64,000 nt of DNA from an uncultured bacterium (GCA_903891095.1 CAITDI010000050.1:20643-84642), one strand, 5' to 3'; numbered from the stretch's first letter, positions 17,568-25,753 are shown. Numbers and translations: made by a program. The notes: generated by a model not told the origin, from the sequence alone.

Positions 17568-18071
17568 CGGGCGAATGAACCAGGTCGAAGCGCGCCGTCC
17601 GGCGAGCAGTCGGCTCCGAACCCGCGGGCGGCCGCGGATCCCACAGTCGACATCGGGGTGGATGGTAGCGCGGTAGTCGTGCGAGTCCATGGTGATCTCG
17701 AACGGCTGATCGTCCGACTCGAGGTCGAACTTCCGCGGAGGCGAGAGGCAGGCAGTTCCTGCGCCAACGGAGCGCCGCGGCGGGCGGATGGCGAGATCCG
17801 GCGGATCGACACGGTCCCAGCGCAGCATTCGGATCCGCCGCACACGGGATCTGCGCCGTCCGGTGATGAGTCGACGGGAGTGGTGCGCGCCGCTGAACAG
17901 GTCTTCGCGCGTCCGCCTGTCGCCGCATTCGCCTTGCTCCACGGCGGGCGGCTGCGCCAGTGGTCGGTCCCCGCGGCTGCGTGGGGCCGTCCGAAGCTCA
18001 CGCCGCGACGGAGCAGGCCGCCGCCTGACTGAGACAAGGACCTGACACGGATGGCGGTTCGGTTCCTCTGC
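17568..18071. other. Intergenic region with no identified gene
   Basis: About 500 bp lie between the divergent starts of the 3D-domain gene and the TauE gene. The ORFs inside show shadow-like Arg/Ser composition. I see no tRNA, no convincing riboswitch and no clear terminator. It may hold promoters for both genes. Confidence 0.5.
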
Positions 18072-18077
18072 TAGGCT
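18072..18077 (+). promoter_or_regulatory. Candidate -10 element TAGGCT
   Basis: TAGGCT ends 8 nt before the GTG at 18086, and no Shine-Dalgarno is present. It fits the leaderless pattern found elsewhere in this window. Confidence 0.4.
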
Positions 18078-18085
18078 CCGATCCC

Positions 18086-18967
18086 GTGACCCGCACCATT
18101 CCTCAGCTGCTCATGATCGTCGCGCTTGGCCTCATCGGAGGCACGCTCGGAGGTCTGCTCGGACTTGGCGGCTCGGTGTTCATCATCCCCGCGCTGGTCC
18201 TGCTCCTTGGAGCGAATCAACATCTCTATCAGGCGGCTGCGCTGATCGCGAATGTGTTCGTCGCGGCTGCAGCGACGTTGCGCCACCGAGGACGCGGGAC
18301 GATCAGGGCAGATGTCGTGCCGATGATGGCGACTGCGAGTGCGATCGCTGCGCTGTGTGGCGTGGCTGTCAGCAATCGCCTGCAGCCGAACGCACTTCAG
18401 GCTCTGTTCGGCGTGTTCCTTTGCTACGCGTCCGTGAGCGAGGTGATCTCGCTTGCGTCCAAGCGCGCGGAGCCGGCGGAACCTGCGGTAGGCTCGCTGT
18501 CTCGCTGGCTTCCGATCTGCATCGGCGCAGTTGGCGGCTTCGCTTCCGGTCTCCTCGGGATCGGCGGTGGAGCCATCATGGTGCCGATGCTTCGAAAGCT
18601 CGGAAAGCTCCCGATCCGGCAGGCAGTCGCGAGCGCAGCTGCCGCGATGATCGTCGCGTGCACGATCGGCGCGATCGCGAAGAACGCGACCATCGCCGAC
18701 CGGACCGCCGCCGACGGCACGCCGTTGACGCTCCAGTCATCTCTGCTGCTCGCGTTGCTGCTCTCGCCCTCGGCGATGCTCGGCGGCTCGCTCGGCGCTT
18801 CGCTCGTCTACCGGCTGCCGATCCCCGCCATCCGCACGGTCCTCTCGATGCTGCTCGCCTTCTCCGGCTATCAGATGATCAACAAGGCGCTCGCAGCAGC
18901 TCCGACGCAGCGCCCTGCTGCGACGGAGACAGCCGCTCCGCCCAAGGCGGATGCAGCGACTCCGTGA
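18086..18967 (+). CDS. Sulfite exporter TauE/SafE family permease
   Basis: The 293-residue protein has about eight hydrophobic segments in two homologous halves, each with the family's glycine-rich motif. The first half has GGLLGLGGSVFIIPALVLLLG and the second GFASGLLGIGGGAIMVPML. This is the TauE/SafE (DUF81) family of inner-membrane exporters for sulfite, sulfoacetate or other small anions. The substrate cannot be read from sequence. A Pro/Ala-rich tail follows the last membrane segment. GTG is the likely start because it is the first start codon before the first membrane segment. No sulfur metabolism genes are adjacent. Confidence 0.9.
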   Translation: MTRTIPQLLMIVALGLIGGTLGGLLGLGGSVFIIPALVLLLGANQHLYQAAALIANVFVAAAATLRHRGRGTIRADVVPMMATASAIAALCGVAVSNRLQPNALQALFGVFLCYASVSEVISLASKRAEPAEPAVGSLSRWLPICIGAVGGFASGLLGIGGGAIMVPMLRKLGKLPIRQAVASAAAAMIVACTIGAIAKNATIADRTAADGTPLTLQSSLLLALLLSPSAMLGGSLGASLVYRLPIPAIRTVLSMLLAFSGYQMINKALAAAPTQRPAATETAAPPKADAATP

Positions 18968-18991
18968 TCACGATGAAACCAAGCCGAGCGC

Positions 18992-20239
18992 TCAGTGGCC
19001 GAAGCAGCCCTTGAGACCCTTCGGCACGTACTGCCCCCACACCGCCTGCTCCTGCTGGCGTGAGTTGGTGTAGACCGTGAACGGCACCCAAGTCAGTCCG
19101 ACGGTGTCCACATTCGGGACAAGCTTCAGCTTGATGTGGGTGATGTCGCCCTCGCGGGTGGTTCCCAGCAGTTCGACCTTCGCCTGCGACGAGCCGCTGG
19201 CGACCGTCACGACCTTCTCGTCAGCGCCGAGCTCAGACACGTCGACGGTCCACTCGAACGGCGAGCCTTGATCCATTCGGCCGAACGTATGGCGGTACTC
19301 CGTGAACTTCATGCGCGGGAGCCCGATCGTCGACTCGTGACGCACGAAGATGTCGACCAGGGGGCAATCCTCGCGGTCGGTCTCGATGATCCAGTAGCGC
19401 TTCGCCTCGCCAGGCGCAAAGTCACGGTCGAAGTCCCAGTCGAGCAGGTACTGGTTGCGCGGCTCGTCCTTCTCCGGATCGAATCCGACGAGGTTCGGCT
19501 TCTTGCCGCCGACCGCGCACACCTTGAACGGCTTCTTGTCGATCGACTCGATCACGGTCCGGCCCTTCATGGGCTGGCCCTTGACGACGTTGAGATAGGA
19601 CGGGCTGACGCGAACGGGCAGCGAGACCTCGGACTTCAGCTGGATCGGAATGACCTGCGTGTAGCCGTCGATCAGGACCTTGATCTCGGCCGACTTCTTA
19701 CCTGGAGCCGACTGGGCCTTCATCGAAGCCTTGAGCTCGACAAATCCACCGACGGGGATCTTCTTGCCCGAGATGTCGTCGGTGGTCGTGCACTTGCAGC
19801 TCGGCTGCGCGGTCAGCACCTCGAGTTCCTTGCTGCCCGTGTTGTAGAGCTTGATCGAGCCTTCCTTGATGATCGAAGGCGGCAGGATCCCGAAATCCAT
19901 GATCTCAGGCTCGAGCCGAACCGGCGGCGGGCCGTCGATCGAGTCGCCTGCAGCGGCTTCGGCCTGGGCAGGCGCGGGCGACGGGGGCTGCGGGTTCTGG
20001 CCACCCGAGTTGGCTGCAGGAGCCGGCCCCGATGGCTGGGCCGGAGTCCCGGCTGGAGCTGCCGCGGGCGCCGCCGCTGGTGCCGTGGCCGGCGCGGCGC
20101 TGCCTGCGGCCTTCTCGCCCCCGCGTTCGCATCCGACGATCGTCATCGCGACAGTCGCCATGAGGAGCCCCAAGGCGAAAGAACCGACTCGGCGGACGCG
20201 GCTGCGGTGAGGGACGATGGAGTTCGCAAGGTCGGGCAT
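18992..20239 (-). CDS. DUF1573 domain lipoprotein
   Basis: The 415-residue protein has a signal sequence and a lipobox (TIVGC, Cys37), so it should be a lipoprotein. A long Ala/Pro-rich linker (about 45-95) leads to a DUF1573 domain with DFGILPPSIIKEGSIKLYNTG and the PSCKCTTTD motif. This fold resembles an immunoglobulin-like ASH domain. The remaining 250 residues are beta-rich and carry further similar segments. DUF1573 proteins are abundant in Planctomycetes and Bacteroidetes, with no defined biochemical role. The ATG at 20239 has AGGA about 7 nt upstream, supporting the start, and a possible -10 (TAGACT, complement of 20301-20306) lies upstream. Confidence 0.9.
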   Translation of the reverse strand: MPDLANSIVPHRSRVRRVGSFALGLLMATVAMTIVGCERGGEKAAGSAAPATAPAAAPAAAPAGTPAQPSGPAPAANSGGQNPQPPSPAPAQAEAAAGDSIDGPPPVRLEPEIMDFGILPPSIIKEGSIKLYNTGSKELEVLTAQPSCKCTTTDDISGKKIPVGGFVELKASMKAQSAPGKKSAEIKVLIDGYTQVIPIQLKSEVSLPVRVSPSYLNVVKGQPMKGRTVIESIDKKPFKVCAVGGKKPNLVGFDPEKDEPRNQYLLDWDFDRDFAPGEAKRYWIIETDREDCPLVDIFVRHESTIGLPRMKFTEYRHTFGRMDQGSPFEWTVDVSELGADEKVVTVASGSSQAKVELLGTTREGDITHIKLKLVPNVDTVGLTWVPFTVYTNSRQQEQAVWGQYVPKGLKGCFGH

Positions 20240-20742
20240 TCGAAAGTCCTACGTGAGGTCACACCGCAGCCAACCAGGCGGCGGAAAATCAGAATCGGTG
20301 AGTCTATCGGTTCCGAGACACCCGAGCGTCGAATCGCTCCCCAAGCCGCGTTATCGCGGATCGGACGGCGACCCAGAGCCGAACGGCTCCGCCCTACCTC
20401 TCGCGCAGAATCGGGTTGCAGCTCGGCACGAAAGCAGGCTCCGTGCTCCGCCACGCGGCGCGCCGCGCCGTTTTTCAGCGCAGAAGCAACGTGGATCACC
20501 CACAAAGCCCCGTCGGCCATGCGTTCGGAGTTCGCGTTTCACGCCGCCCTCCGACCGCGCAGGTCGCCCCGTCTCTGATGGTCACGCAGGTCGATCAAGC
20601 AAATCCAAGAAAAATGCATGCGTGAACTTGCACAGGGCAATTCCCGTGACATCTTAGTTCGTGAGTTGAGTCAAACGACTCCTCCTAAAGAGCCCTTTTC
20701 CCTCCCTCCGCCCCCGGCCATGTGCCGGGGGTCTTTCTTTTT
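20240..20742. other. Long non-coding region with several hairpins, ending in a terminator
   Basis: No convincing gene is present between the DUF1573 start and the terminator at 20711-20742. Plus-strand hairpins include GAGCC-GAAC-GGCTC (about 20375-20388), CGCGG-CGCG-CCGCG followed by CCGTTTTT (20454-20475) and GAGTC-AAAC-GACTC (near 20668-20681). It could encode a small RNA, or be the start of the efp leader. I could not match it to RNase P RNA, tmRNA, SRP RNA or 6S RNA. Confidence 0.45.
20711..20742 (+). terminator. Strong intrinsic terminator upstream of efp
   Basis: A perfect 8-bp stem CCCCCGGC / GCCGGGGG (20711-20718 and 20724-20731) with a 5-nt loop is followed by TCTTTCTTTTT. It points in the plus direction but no plus-strand gene precedes it, so it must end an unassigned transcript or act as an attenuator before efp. 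Confidence 0.88.
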
Positions 20743-20875
20743 ACTCATTTCATTCTGCGGCCTGGCAGGTGAGCTCAGCCCCCGCCCGCACCACACCGAC
20801 TGTCACGCCACCGCCGCATGCGAAACCCACCTGGCGCCATCAGGACACAAGTTCCTGCTCCAGACGAGCCTCTGC

Positions 20876-20881
20876 TACATT
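20876..20881 (+). promoter_or_regulatory. Candidate -10 element TACATT for efp
   Basis: TACATT lies between the terminator and the efp ribosome binding site. TTCCTG, about 18 bp upstream, could be a weak -35. This would give a leader of roughly 28 nt. Confidence 0.35.
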
Positions 20882-20915
20882 CTCCCCCTCAGACTCAACC
20901 CCCGAGGATCGCCCT

Positions 20916-21470
20916 TTGAACAGCACTGACCTCTCCCCCGGTATGGCACTCAAGATGGATGGCAAGCTCTTCCTTGTCACCGAAGTCGAGCACCGTACCC
21001 CTGGCAACCTGCGCGCCTTCGTGCAGGTCAAGCTCCGCGACCTCAAGTCGGGTTCGCTCATCGACAAGCGCCTTCGCTCGGGCGAGGACGTCGAGCAGGT
21101 CGACCTCGACCGCCGTCAGATGGAGTACCTCTATCAGCAGGGCGCGGCGTACGTGTTCATGGACCTCGAGAGCTACGACCAGCAGGAGCTCCCGAAGGAA
21201 GTCGTCGGCGACCTCGGTCTCTACGTGCTTCCGAACACCCAGATCATCGTGCTCTGGTGCGACGGCAAGGCGATCTCGGTCGAGCTTCCGCTCACCGTCG
21301 TGCTGACCATCACCGACACCCCGCCGGGCATCAAGGGCGCGACCGCCACGAACCAGCTCAAGGAAGCGACCTGCGAGACCGGTCTCAAGACGCGCGTCCC
21401 GCCGTTCATCACGACCGGCGAGAAGATCATCGTCAGCACGACCGACGGTGCGTACCGCAGCCGCGCGTGA
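20916..21470 (+). CDS. efp: Elongation factor P, variant loop
   Basis: EF-P binds the ribosome between the P and E sites and relieves stalling at polyproline. The 184-residue length and three-domain layout are normal: an N-terminal KOW-like domain, the EYVFMD-type middle segment (AYVFMDLESYDQQELPKE) and the C-terminal OB domain (PPGIKGATATNQLKEATCETG). The residue at the tip of the first domain's loop, usually a modified Lys or Arg in PGKGQAF, is Asn31 here (PGNLRAF). I chose the TTG start because GAGGA lies 7 nt upstream at 20904-20908 and it gives the normal N-terminus. No earM, epmA or epmB modification gene is adjacent. Confidence 0.95.
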   Translation: MNSTDLSPGMALKMDGKLFLVTEVEHRTPGNLRAFVQVKLRDLKSGSLIDKRLRSGEDVEQVDLDRRQMEYLYQQGAAYVFMDLESYDQQELPKEVVGDLGLYVLPNTQIIVLWCDGKAISVELPLTVVLTITDTPPGIKGATATNQLKEATCETGLKTRVPPFITTGEKIIVSTTDGAYRSRA

Positions 21471-21493
21471 GCTGACTCACCCGCGCATCTCAA

Positions 21494-21537
21494 GCAACTC
21501 CGCAGCGCCCGCGATCACGCGGGCGCTGCGTTGCTTT
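21494..21537 (+). terminator. Terminator of efp overlapping the actP 3' end
   Basis: A perfect 13-bp stem (21501-21513 with 21518-21530) closes an ATCA loop, extended by GCAA / TTGC, and is followed by TTTT. The TGA stop codon of the convergent symporter gene (21515-21517) lies in the loop and stem boundary. Confidence 0.9.
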
Positions 21538-23287
21538 TCGCACTGCGCGCGGTGAGCAGCGAGACGACCGCGAGCACCGCGAATCCAAGCGGGACCGTGA
21601 CGATCGCAGGCTGGCTGAACGGCACGATCGTCTTGGCCGCGGCGTCGGCGGCGCTGTAGCCGTAGACCTTCTCCATCGTGTCGGCCGACGCGAGGATCCA
21701 CGCGAGGCTCGCGACGAGACCCGTCGCCATCGCCGCGATGATGCCCTGCTTCGTCGTGCGCTTCCAGAAGAGCAGCATGACGAGCGCAGGAAGGTTCGCG
21801 CTCGCCGCGAGGTTGAACGCCCATCCGACGAGGAACGTCACGTTCATCTTCTCGAACAGGATGCCGAGCGCGATCGAGCCGAGACCGAGCGCGGCCGCGG
21901 CGATCTTTCCGCTGCGGACCTGCTGCGCGTCGGACATGCGCATGCCGAGCACGTCCTTCATCAGGTCATGCGCGACCGCGCCGGCGCCGGCCATCACGAG
22001 GCCGCTCACCGTTCCGAGCACGGTCGTGAATGCAACGGCGCTGATCACCGCGAACAGCCCTTCGCCAAACGTGCGCGCGAGAAGCGGCGCGGACATGTTG
22101 GAATCGGTCGGGTCAAGCGCGCCGCTGGTCATCGCGCCGAGGCCGAGATACAGCGTGAGCACGTAGAAGAACCCGATCGCCGCGATGCCGACGACCGTGC
22201 TCTTGCGCGCGGACACCGCGTCCTTGACCGTGTAGTAGCGGATGAGGATGTGCGGCAAGCTCGCCGTGCCGAGGAACAGCGCGAGCATCAGCGAGATGAA
22301 GTCGAGCTTCGACGCGACGCGGTCGTCGCGCACGCCCTTGAACGTCGGATTCGCGCCAGGAAGCAGCAGGTCCGCGCCCTTGCGTTCGACCGGCGTGAAG
22401 GTCGTCGCGCCGGCCGCGTCGGTGCCCTTCTTCCAGGTCGTGATCGTCGACTGCGAGAAGGTCTCGAAGAACCCGAGCGGACCGAGCGGCCCCGTGCGCT
22501 CGACGCCGCCTGGCAGCGCGGCGACCGAACCAAAGCCCGTCCCGTGCGCCGCGCGCAGCTTCGAGTCGAGCTGGTTGTCGGGCGCGAGCGGCGCGCCGTT
22601 CACCGTCGTCGCGTCCGCGGACTTCGCGAGCGTCTGGACTTCGGTCGCCGCGATCGGCGTCGACGGCACCGCGAACCCGCGGTTCAGGATCATCGCCACG
22701 ACCAGCGTGCACACCGCGACCAGGATCGTGCCCTTGATGAACTGCACCCACGTCGTGCTCACCATGCCCGCGGTCGACACGATCACCGTCACCGCGACGC
22801 CGACCATCGCGACGCCCGCCCAGTGCGGGAGGCCGAGCAGCGGCTTGACCAGCGCGCCCGCGCCGACCATCTGCGGCACGAGATAGAAGAGCGAGATCAC
22901 GAGCGTCGAGATCGCCGCGACGAGCTTGAGCCCGCGCGAGTTGAACTTCGAGTCGAGCGCGTCGGCGAGCGTGTACTTGCCGAGCCGCTTGACGGGCTCC
23001 GCGATCACGAACAGCGCGACGATCCAGCCCGCGAGATAGCCGATCGAGTACAGGAAGCCGTCGTAGCCGAAGAACGCGATCATCCCGCAGATGCCGAGGA
23101 AGCTCGCGGCCGAGAGGTAGTCGCCCGCGAAGGCGATGCCGTTCACGAACCAGCCGACCTGGCCGTGCGCGGCGAAGTAGCCGCCCGAGCTCTTCGTGCG
23201 CGAGCCGAGCCAGAGGCTCAGCCCGAGCACCGACGCCACGAACAGCGCGAACACGACGACTGCAAGCGTGCTTGCGTGGTAGATCAC
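21515..23287 (-). CDS. actP: Cation/acetate symporter
   Basis: The 590-residue inner-membrane protein belongs to the sodium:solute symporter family, with about 13 hydrophobic segments. The N-terminus has GGYFAAHGQVGWFVNGIAFAGDYLSAASFLG, as in ActP acetate permeases. A large extramembrane insertion (about residues 210-320) is present, as is usual for ActP. It should take up acetate and similar short carboxylates with a cation. The start is GTG, overlapping the stop of the DUF485 gene as GTGA. DUF485 proteins are the usual companions of ActP, which supports the assignment. The stop codon lies within the convergent efp terminator. Confidence 0.92.
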   Translation of the reverse strand: MIYHASTLAVVVFALFVASVLGLSLWLGSRTKSSGGYFAAHGQVGWFVNGIAFAGDYLSAASFLGICGMIAFFGYDGFLYSIGYLAGWIVALFVIAEPVKRLGKYTLADALDSKFNSRGLKLVAAISTLVISLFYLVPQMVGAGALVKPLLGLPHWAGVAMVGVAVTVIVSTAGMVSTTWVQFIKGTILVAVCTLVVAMILNRGFAVPSTPIAATEVQTLAKSADATTVNGAPLAPDNQLDSKLRAAHGTGFGSVAALPGGVERTGPLGPLGFFETFSQSTITTWKKGTDAAGATTFTPVERKGADLLLPGANPTFKGVRDDRVASKLDFISLMLALFLGTASLPHILIRYYTVKDAVSARKSTVVGIAAIGFFYVLTLYLGLGAMTSGALDPTDSNMSAPLLARTFGEGLFAVISAVAFTTVLGTVSGLVMAGAGAVAHDLMKDVLGMRMSDAQQVRSGKIAAAALGLGSIALGILFEKMNVTFLVGWAFNLAASANLPALVMLLFWKRTTKQGIIAAMATGLVASLAWILASADTMEKVYGYSAADAAAKTIVPFSQPAIVTVPLGFAVLAVVSLLTARSAKSNAAPA

Positions 23288-23568
23288 TTGCGCGCCTCCG
23301 TCTCAGACTCGCGCGGCGGCGCGCCGAACACCGCATAGATCGCGGCGAGCAGGAACGCGCCGATGATCAGCCCGAATCCCGCGACCACCGCGATGCTCAG
23401 TCCGCCGAACGCCGGCGCCGCAAGTCCGCCGACGGCCGCGCCGCCCTTGAACGTTCCGAACGCGGCGACCAGCACGAACGTCGCGTACGCGATGCAGTAG
23501 ATCGCGAACAGCACGGCTCCGAGAAACCGCGCGCGATGCGCGGGCACGCTCGCGTCTCCTCCGCTCAT
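23284..23568 (-). CDS. DUF485 small membrane protein
   Basis: A 94-residue protein with two hydrophobic segments (about 15-38 and 55-80) and a charged C-terminus. This is the DUF485 layout; in E. coli the homologue YjcH precedes actP. Here it also precedes the symporter gene and overlaps it by GTGA. Its own ATG overlaps the stop of the TVP38 gene by ATGA. A supporting role in the assembly or activity of the symporter is inferred from this context. Confidence 0.85.
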   Translation of the reverse strand: MSGGDASVPAHRARFLGAVLFAIYCIAYATFVLVAAFGTFKGGAAVGGLAAPAFGGLSIAVVAGFGLIIGAFLLAAIYAVFGAPPRESETEARK

Positions 23569-24332
23569 CGCTGGACCTCCTGCTTCGGCGCCGCGGTCAG
23601 CTGCTCGAGCGCGCGGTTCGCAAGCGTTCCAATCTCCATGACCACGGCGGCGGAGACAACGATGCCCGTCACCAGCGCCCATGTGGGCGTCGTCTCGTAC
23701 ACGCTCTTGATGTCTGTCGCGCCGTTCGAAACCGCCGCCGCCGCGAGGAAGCACACGATCGCCGTGCGCGGGAGCATCCCGATCGGCGTCGCGACCATCG
23801 CCAGCCAGAACGGGATGCGCGTCGCGCCCAGCGCGTAGTTGGTGAGCGCGAACGGCGAGCTCGGCGGCAAGCGAAGCAGCGTCACGATGAGGAATGTCCG
23901 CGCCGTCGAGCCGCGCGCGAGCGCGTCGCGGATCACGCGGCCCTTCGGGTGACGGTCGATCCACGAGTCGACGCTTCCGCCGGTCACGAATCGCGAGAAC
24001 AGGTAGCCGATGGCCGCGCCCCCGGTAAAGCCGAGGATCGCGCCCAACAATCCCATCTTGAGGCCGAACACCCAGCCGCCGAGGAACGCCTGCGAGTAGG
24101 TCGGCAGCAGCCCGAGCCCCGCGGTCAGCGCGAAGACCGCGACATAGGCCCAGAAGCCGTGCTCAAGGTCCTTGCTCAGGTACGCGGCGATGTTCGCGAG
24201 GTCGTAGAAGATGTAGATGCCCGCCAACGGCGGGAACGTGACCCAGGCGATGCCGAGCAGCGCGCTCCAGACCAGGCGCGGGTCCTTGCGCGGAGCGGCG
24301 TTCGACACATTCGGGGCGGCAGGATCGCTCAT
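23565..24332 (-). CDS. TVP38/TMEM64 family membrane protein
   Basis: The 255-residue protein has about five or six hydrophobic segments and the DedA/VTT-type core: a GLLPTYSQAFLGGWVFGLKMG segment, then GFTGGAAIGYLFSRFV with the conserved Gly-rich turn, then LLRLPPSSPFALTNYALGATRIPF. Family members are linked to lipid scrambling or small-molecule export; the function here is not known. It is the first gene of the coupled operon with DUF485 and actP. TACCGT (complement of 24340-24345) lies 7 nt before the ATG and no Shine-Dalgarno is visible, so a leaderless start is plausible. Confidence 0.88.
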   Translation of the reverse strand: MSDPAAPNVSNAAPRKDPRLVWSALLGIAWVTFPPLAGIYIFYDLANIAAYLSKDLEHGFWAYVAVFALTAGLGLLPTYSQAFLGGWVFGLKMGLLGAILGFTGGAAIGYLFSRFVTGGSVDSWIDRHPKGRVIRDALARGSTARTFLIVTLLRLPPSSPFALTNYALGATRIPFWLAMVATPIGMLPRTAIVCFLAAAAVSNGATDIKSVYETTPTWALVTGIVVSAAVVMEIGTLANRALEQLTAAPKQEVQR

Positions 24333-24339
24333 CGGGCGC

Positions 24340-24345
24340 ACGGTA
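24340..24345 (-). promoter_or_regulatory. Candidate -10 element TACCGT for the TVP38-DUF485-actP operon
   Basis: Read on the minus strand, TACCGT ends 7 nt before the ATG at 24332. There is no ribosome binding site in the short gap. Confidence 0.4.
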
Positions 24346-24467
24346 ACGGGAAAGGCGGGATCGGTCCCCCGCGCTTCTGCGCCAACCCGTGGGGAATTGC
24401 CGATACCCGACGACCGCCCAACCGCGACCATCGGAGTCGCGCGAGCGCGAAACGGCCGGAGACCATC

Positions 24468-24926
24468 ATGTCCATGTTCAACCGCACCACCGCCCTCCCG
24501 ATCGCCTGCATCGCCTTCATCGCCACCTGCACGGGCTGCACCACGCGCTCCCAGGTGTTCGAGGGCTACAGCAACGACCAGCTCTGGACCGCGATGGTCG
24601 CCACCGCCAAGGCGCCGCAGTACGAGGACTGGAAGATCGTCGAGAACGACGTCGCCGCCAACGACTCGACCCGCCGCATCGAGGTCTACCGCCTGCTCAA
24701 GCGCACGCTCGTCACGCCGTACGCGCCCGCACGTCCCGAGGAGGCCGAGTGGCGCTTCGAGATCGTGCTCGCGCTCGACGAGGACCTGCAGCAGCCGATG
24801 GTCGACTTCACCGCGCGCCAGGTGACCGTGCCCGCGCATGTGTGGAAGGAAGCCGACGCGTACTTCGCGCAGATGCGCACGCGGCTCGCCCCGCCCGCCG
24901 CAGCAGCGGTCACGAAGACGCCCTGA
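24468..24926 (+). CDS. Small lipoprotein of unknown function
   Basis: The 152-residue protein has a signal peptide and lipobox (TCTGC, Cys24 most likely). The mature part is a compact alpha/beta region beginning QVFEGYSNDQLWTAMVATA, then an acidic stretch and a Pro/Ala-rich tail. I do not recognise the family. The ATG at 24468 has GGAG about 6 nt upstream, which decides the start. A strong terminator follows at 24955-24982. Confidence 0.8.
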   Translation: MSMFNRTTALPIACIAFIATCTGCTTRSQVFEGYSNDQLWTAMVATAKAPQYEDWKIVENDVAANDSTRRIEVYRLLKRTLVTPYAPARPEEAEWRFEIVLALDEDLQQPMVDFTARQVTVPAHVWKEADAYFAQMRTRLAPPAAAAVTKTP

Positions 24927-24954
24927 CCGGCGGCCCACAACCGACTGAACAAGC

Positions 24955-24982
24955 ACGACGCCCCTGCCTGCAGGGGCGTCGT
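24955..24982 (+). terminator. Intrinsic terminator after the small lipoprotein gene
   Basis: A perfect 12-bp stem (24955-24966 with 24971-24982) has a 4-nt loop; only a short T-rich run (TTC) follows. The sequence reads through equally on the minus strand, where it follows yebC, so it may serve both convergent genes. Confidence 0.75.
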
Positions 24983-24990
24983 TCACTTCC

Positions 24991-25031
24991 GTTCGTTCGT
25001 GCGTTCGTTCGTGCGTTCGTGCGCGCGTTCG
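24991..25031. repeat. GTTCGTTCGTGC short tandem repeats
   Basis: Between the terminator and the 3' end of yebC, GTTCGTTCGTGC occurs twice in tandem, followed by a shortened GTTCGTGC copy. Function is not apparent. Confidence 0.7.
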
Positions 25032-25042
25032 GACGCCACTCG

Positions 25043-25753
25043 TCACGCGAGGCTGGTGAAGACCTTCTGCACGTCGTCGTGGTCCTCGAGCGCATCGACG
25101 ATCTTCTCGACGAGCGGCATCGCCTCCGCAGAGACCTCGACGGTCTGCTGCGGGATCCACACGACCTCGGCGCTGTCGACGGTCAGCTTCGCTGCCTCGA
25201 TCGCCGCACGCACCGCCAGCAGATCCGCCGGCGCGCAGAGCACCTGGAACGTCTCGCCGTCGCCCTGGATGTCGTCGGCGCCTGCCTCGAGGCAGCAGTT
25301 CATCAGCTGTTCCTCGCTGCCGCCCTCGACGATCACCTGGCCGCGCTGCACGAAGCTGAACGCAACCGAACCAGGCACGCCGATCTTTCCGCCGTTCTTG
25401 TCGAAGATCACGCGGATGTCGGCGGCGGCCTTGTTCGCGTTCGAGATCAGGCACTCGACAATCATCGCGACACCCTCGGGGCCGTAGCCCTCGTAGCGCG
25501 CGGCCTCGTAGCGCTCCTCGGTGCCCTCGCCGGTGCCCTTCTTGATCGCCTTCTCGATGGTCTCGCGCGGCATGTTGGCCGAGCGCGCGGCGTCGATGGC
25601 GATGCGCAGCGACGGGTTGAAGTGCGGATCGCCTCCGCCCTTCTGCGCCGCGACGATGATCGCGCGCGAGCACTTGCTCCACACCTTGCCGCGCTTCTTG
25701 TCGACGGCGGCCTTGCGGTGCTTGATGTTCTTCCAGGCGCTATGTCCAGCCAT
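25043..25753 (-). CDS. yebC: YebC/PmpR family protein
   Basis: The 236-residue protein shows the family signature at its N-terminus (MAGHSAWKNIKHRKAAVDKKRGK) followed by FNPSLRIAIDAARSANMPRETIEKAIKKG and YEGYGPEGVAMIVECLISN. YebC proteins are widespread. Older work calls them transcriptional regulators; more recent work links some of them to ribosomes stalled on proline-rich sequences. If so, its presence near an unusual EF-P is of interest, but that is inference. The length is normal. It lies downstream of the large lipoprotein gene in the same direction, separated by 95 bp. Confidence 0.95.
   Translation of the reverse strand: MAGHSAWKNIKHRKAAVDKKRGKVWSKCSRAIIVAAQKGGGDPHFNPSLRIAIDAARSANMPRETIEKAIKKGTGEGTEERYEAARYEGYGPEGVAMIVECLISNANKAAADIRVIFDKNGGKIGVPGSVAFSFVQRGQVIVEGGSEEQLMNCCLEAGADDIQGDGETFQVLCAPADLLAVRAAIEAAKLTVDSAEVVWIPQQTVEVSAEAMPLVEKIVDALEDHDDVQKVFTSLA

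Noticed and set aside
20325..20345. T-arm-like GAGCG-TCGAAT-CGCTC as part of a tRNA
   Set aside because: The loop has six rather than seven bases, and there is no anticodon arm, acceptor stem or D arm around it on either strand.
20240..20742. RNase P RNA, tmRNA or SRP RNA gene
   Set aside because: I looked for the conserved GAGGAAAGTCC block, the tmRNA ends and the SRP GGAAGGAAGCAGC-type core and found none on either strand.
20618..20929. A 103-codon ORF spanning the terminator before efp
   Set aside because: Its translation is unusual for this genome and it runs through the terminator hairpin into the efp leader; it is probably chance.
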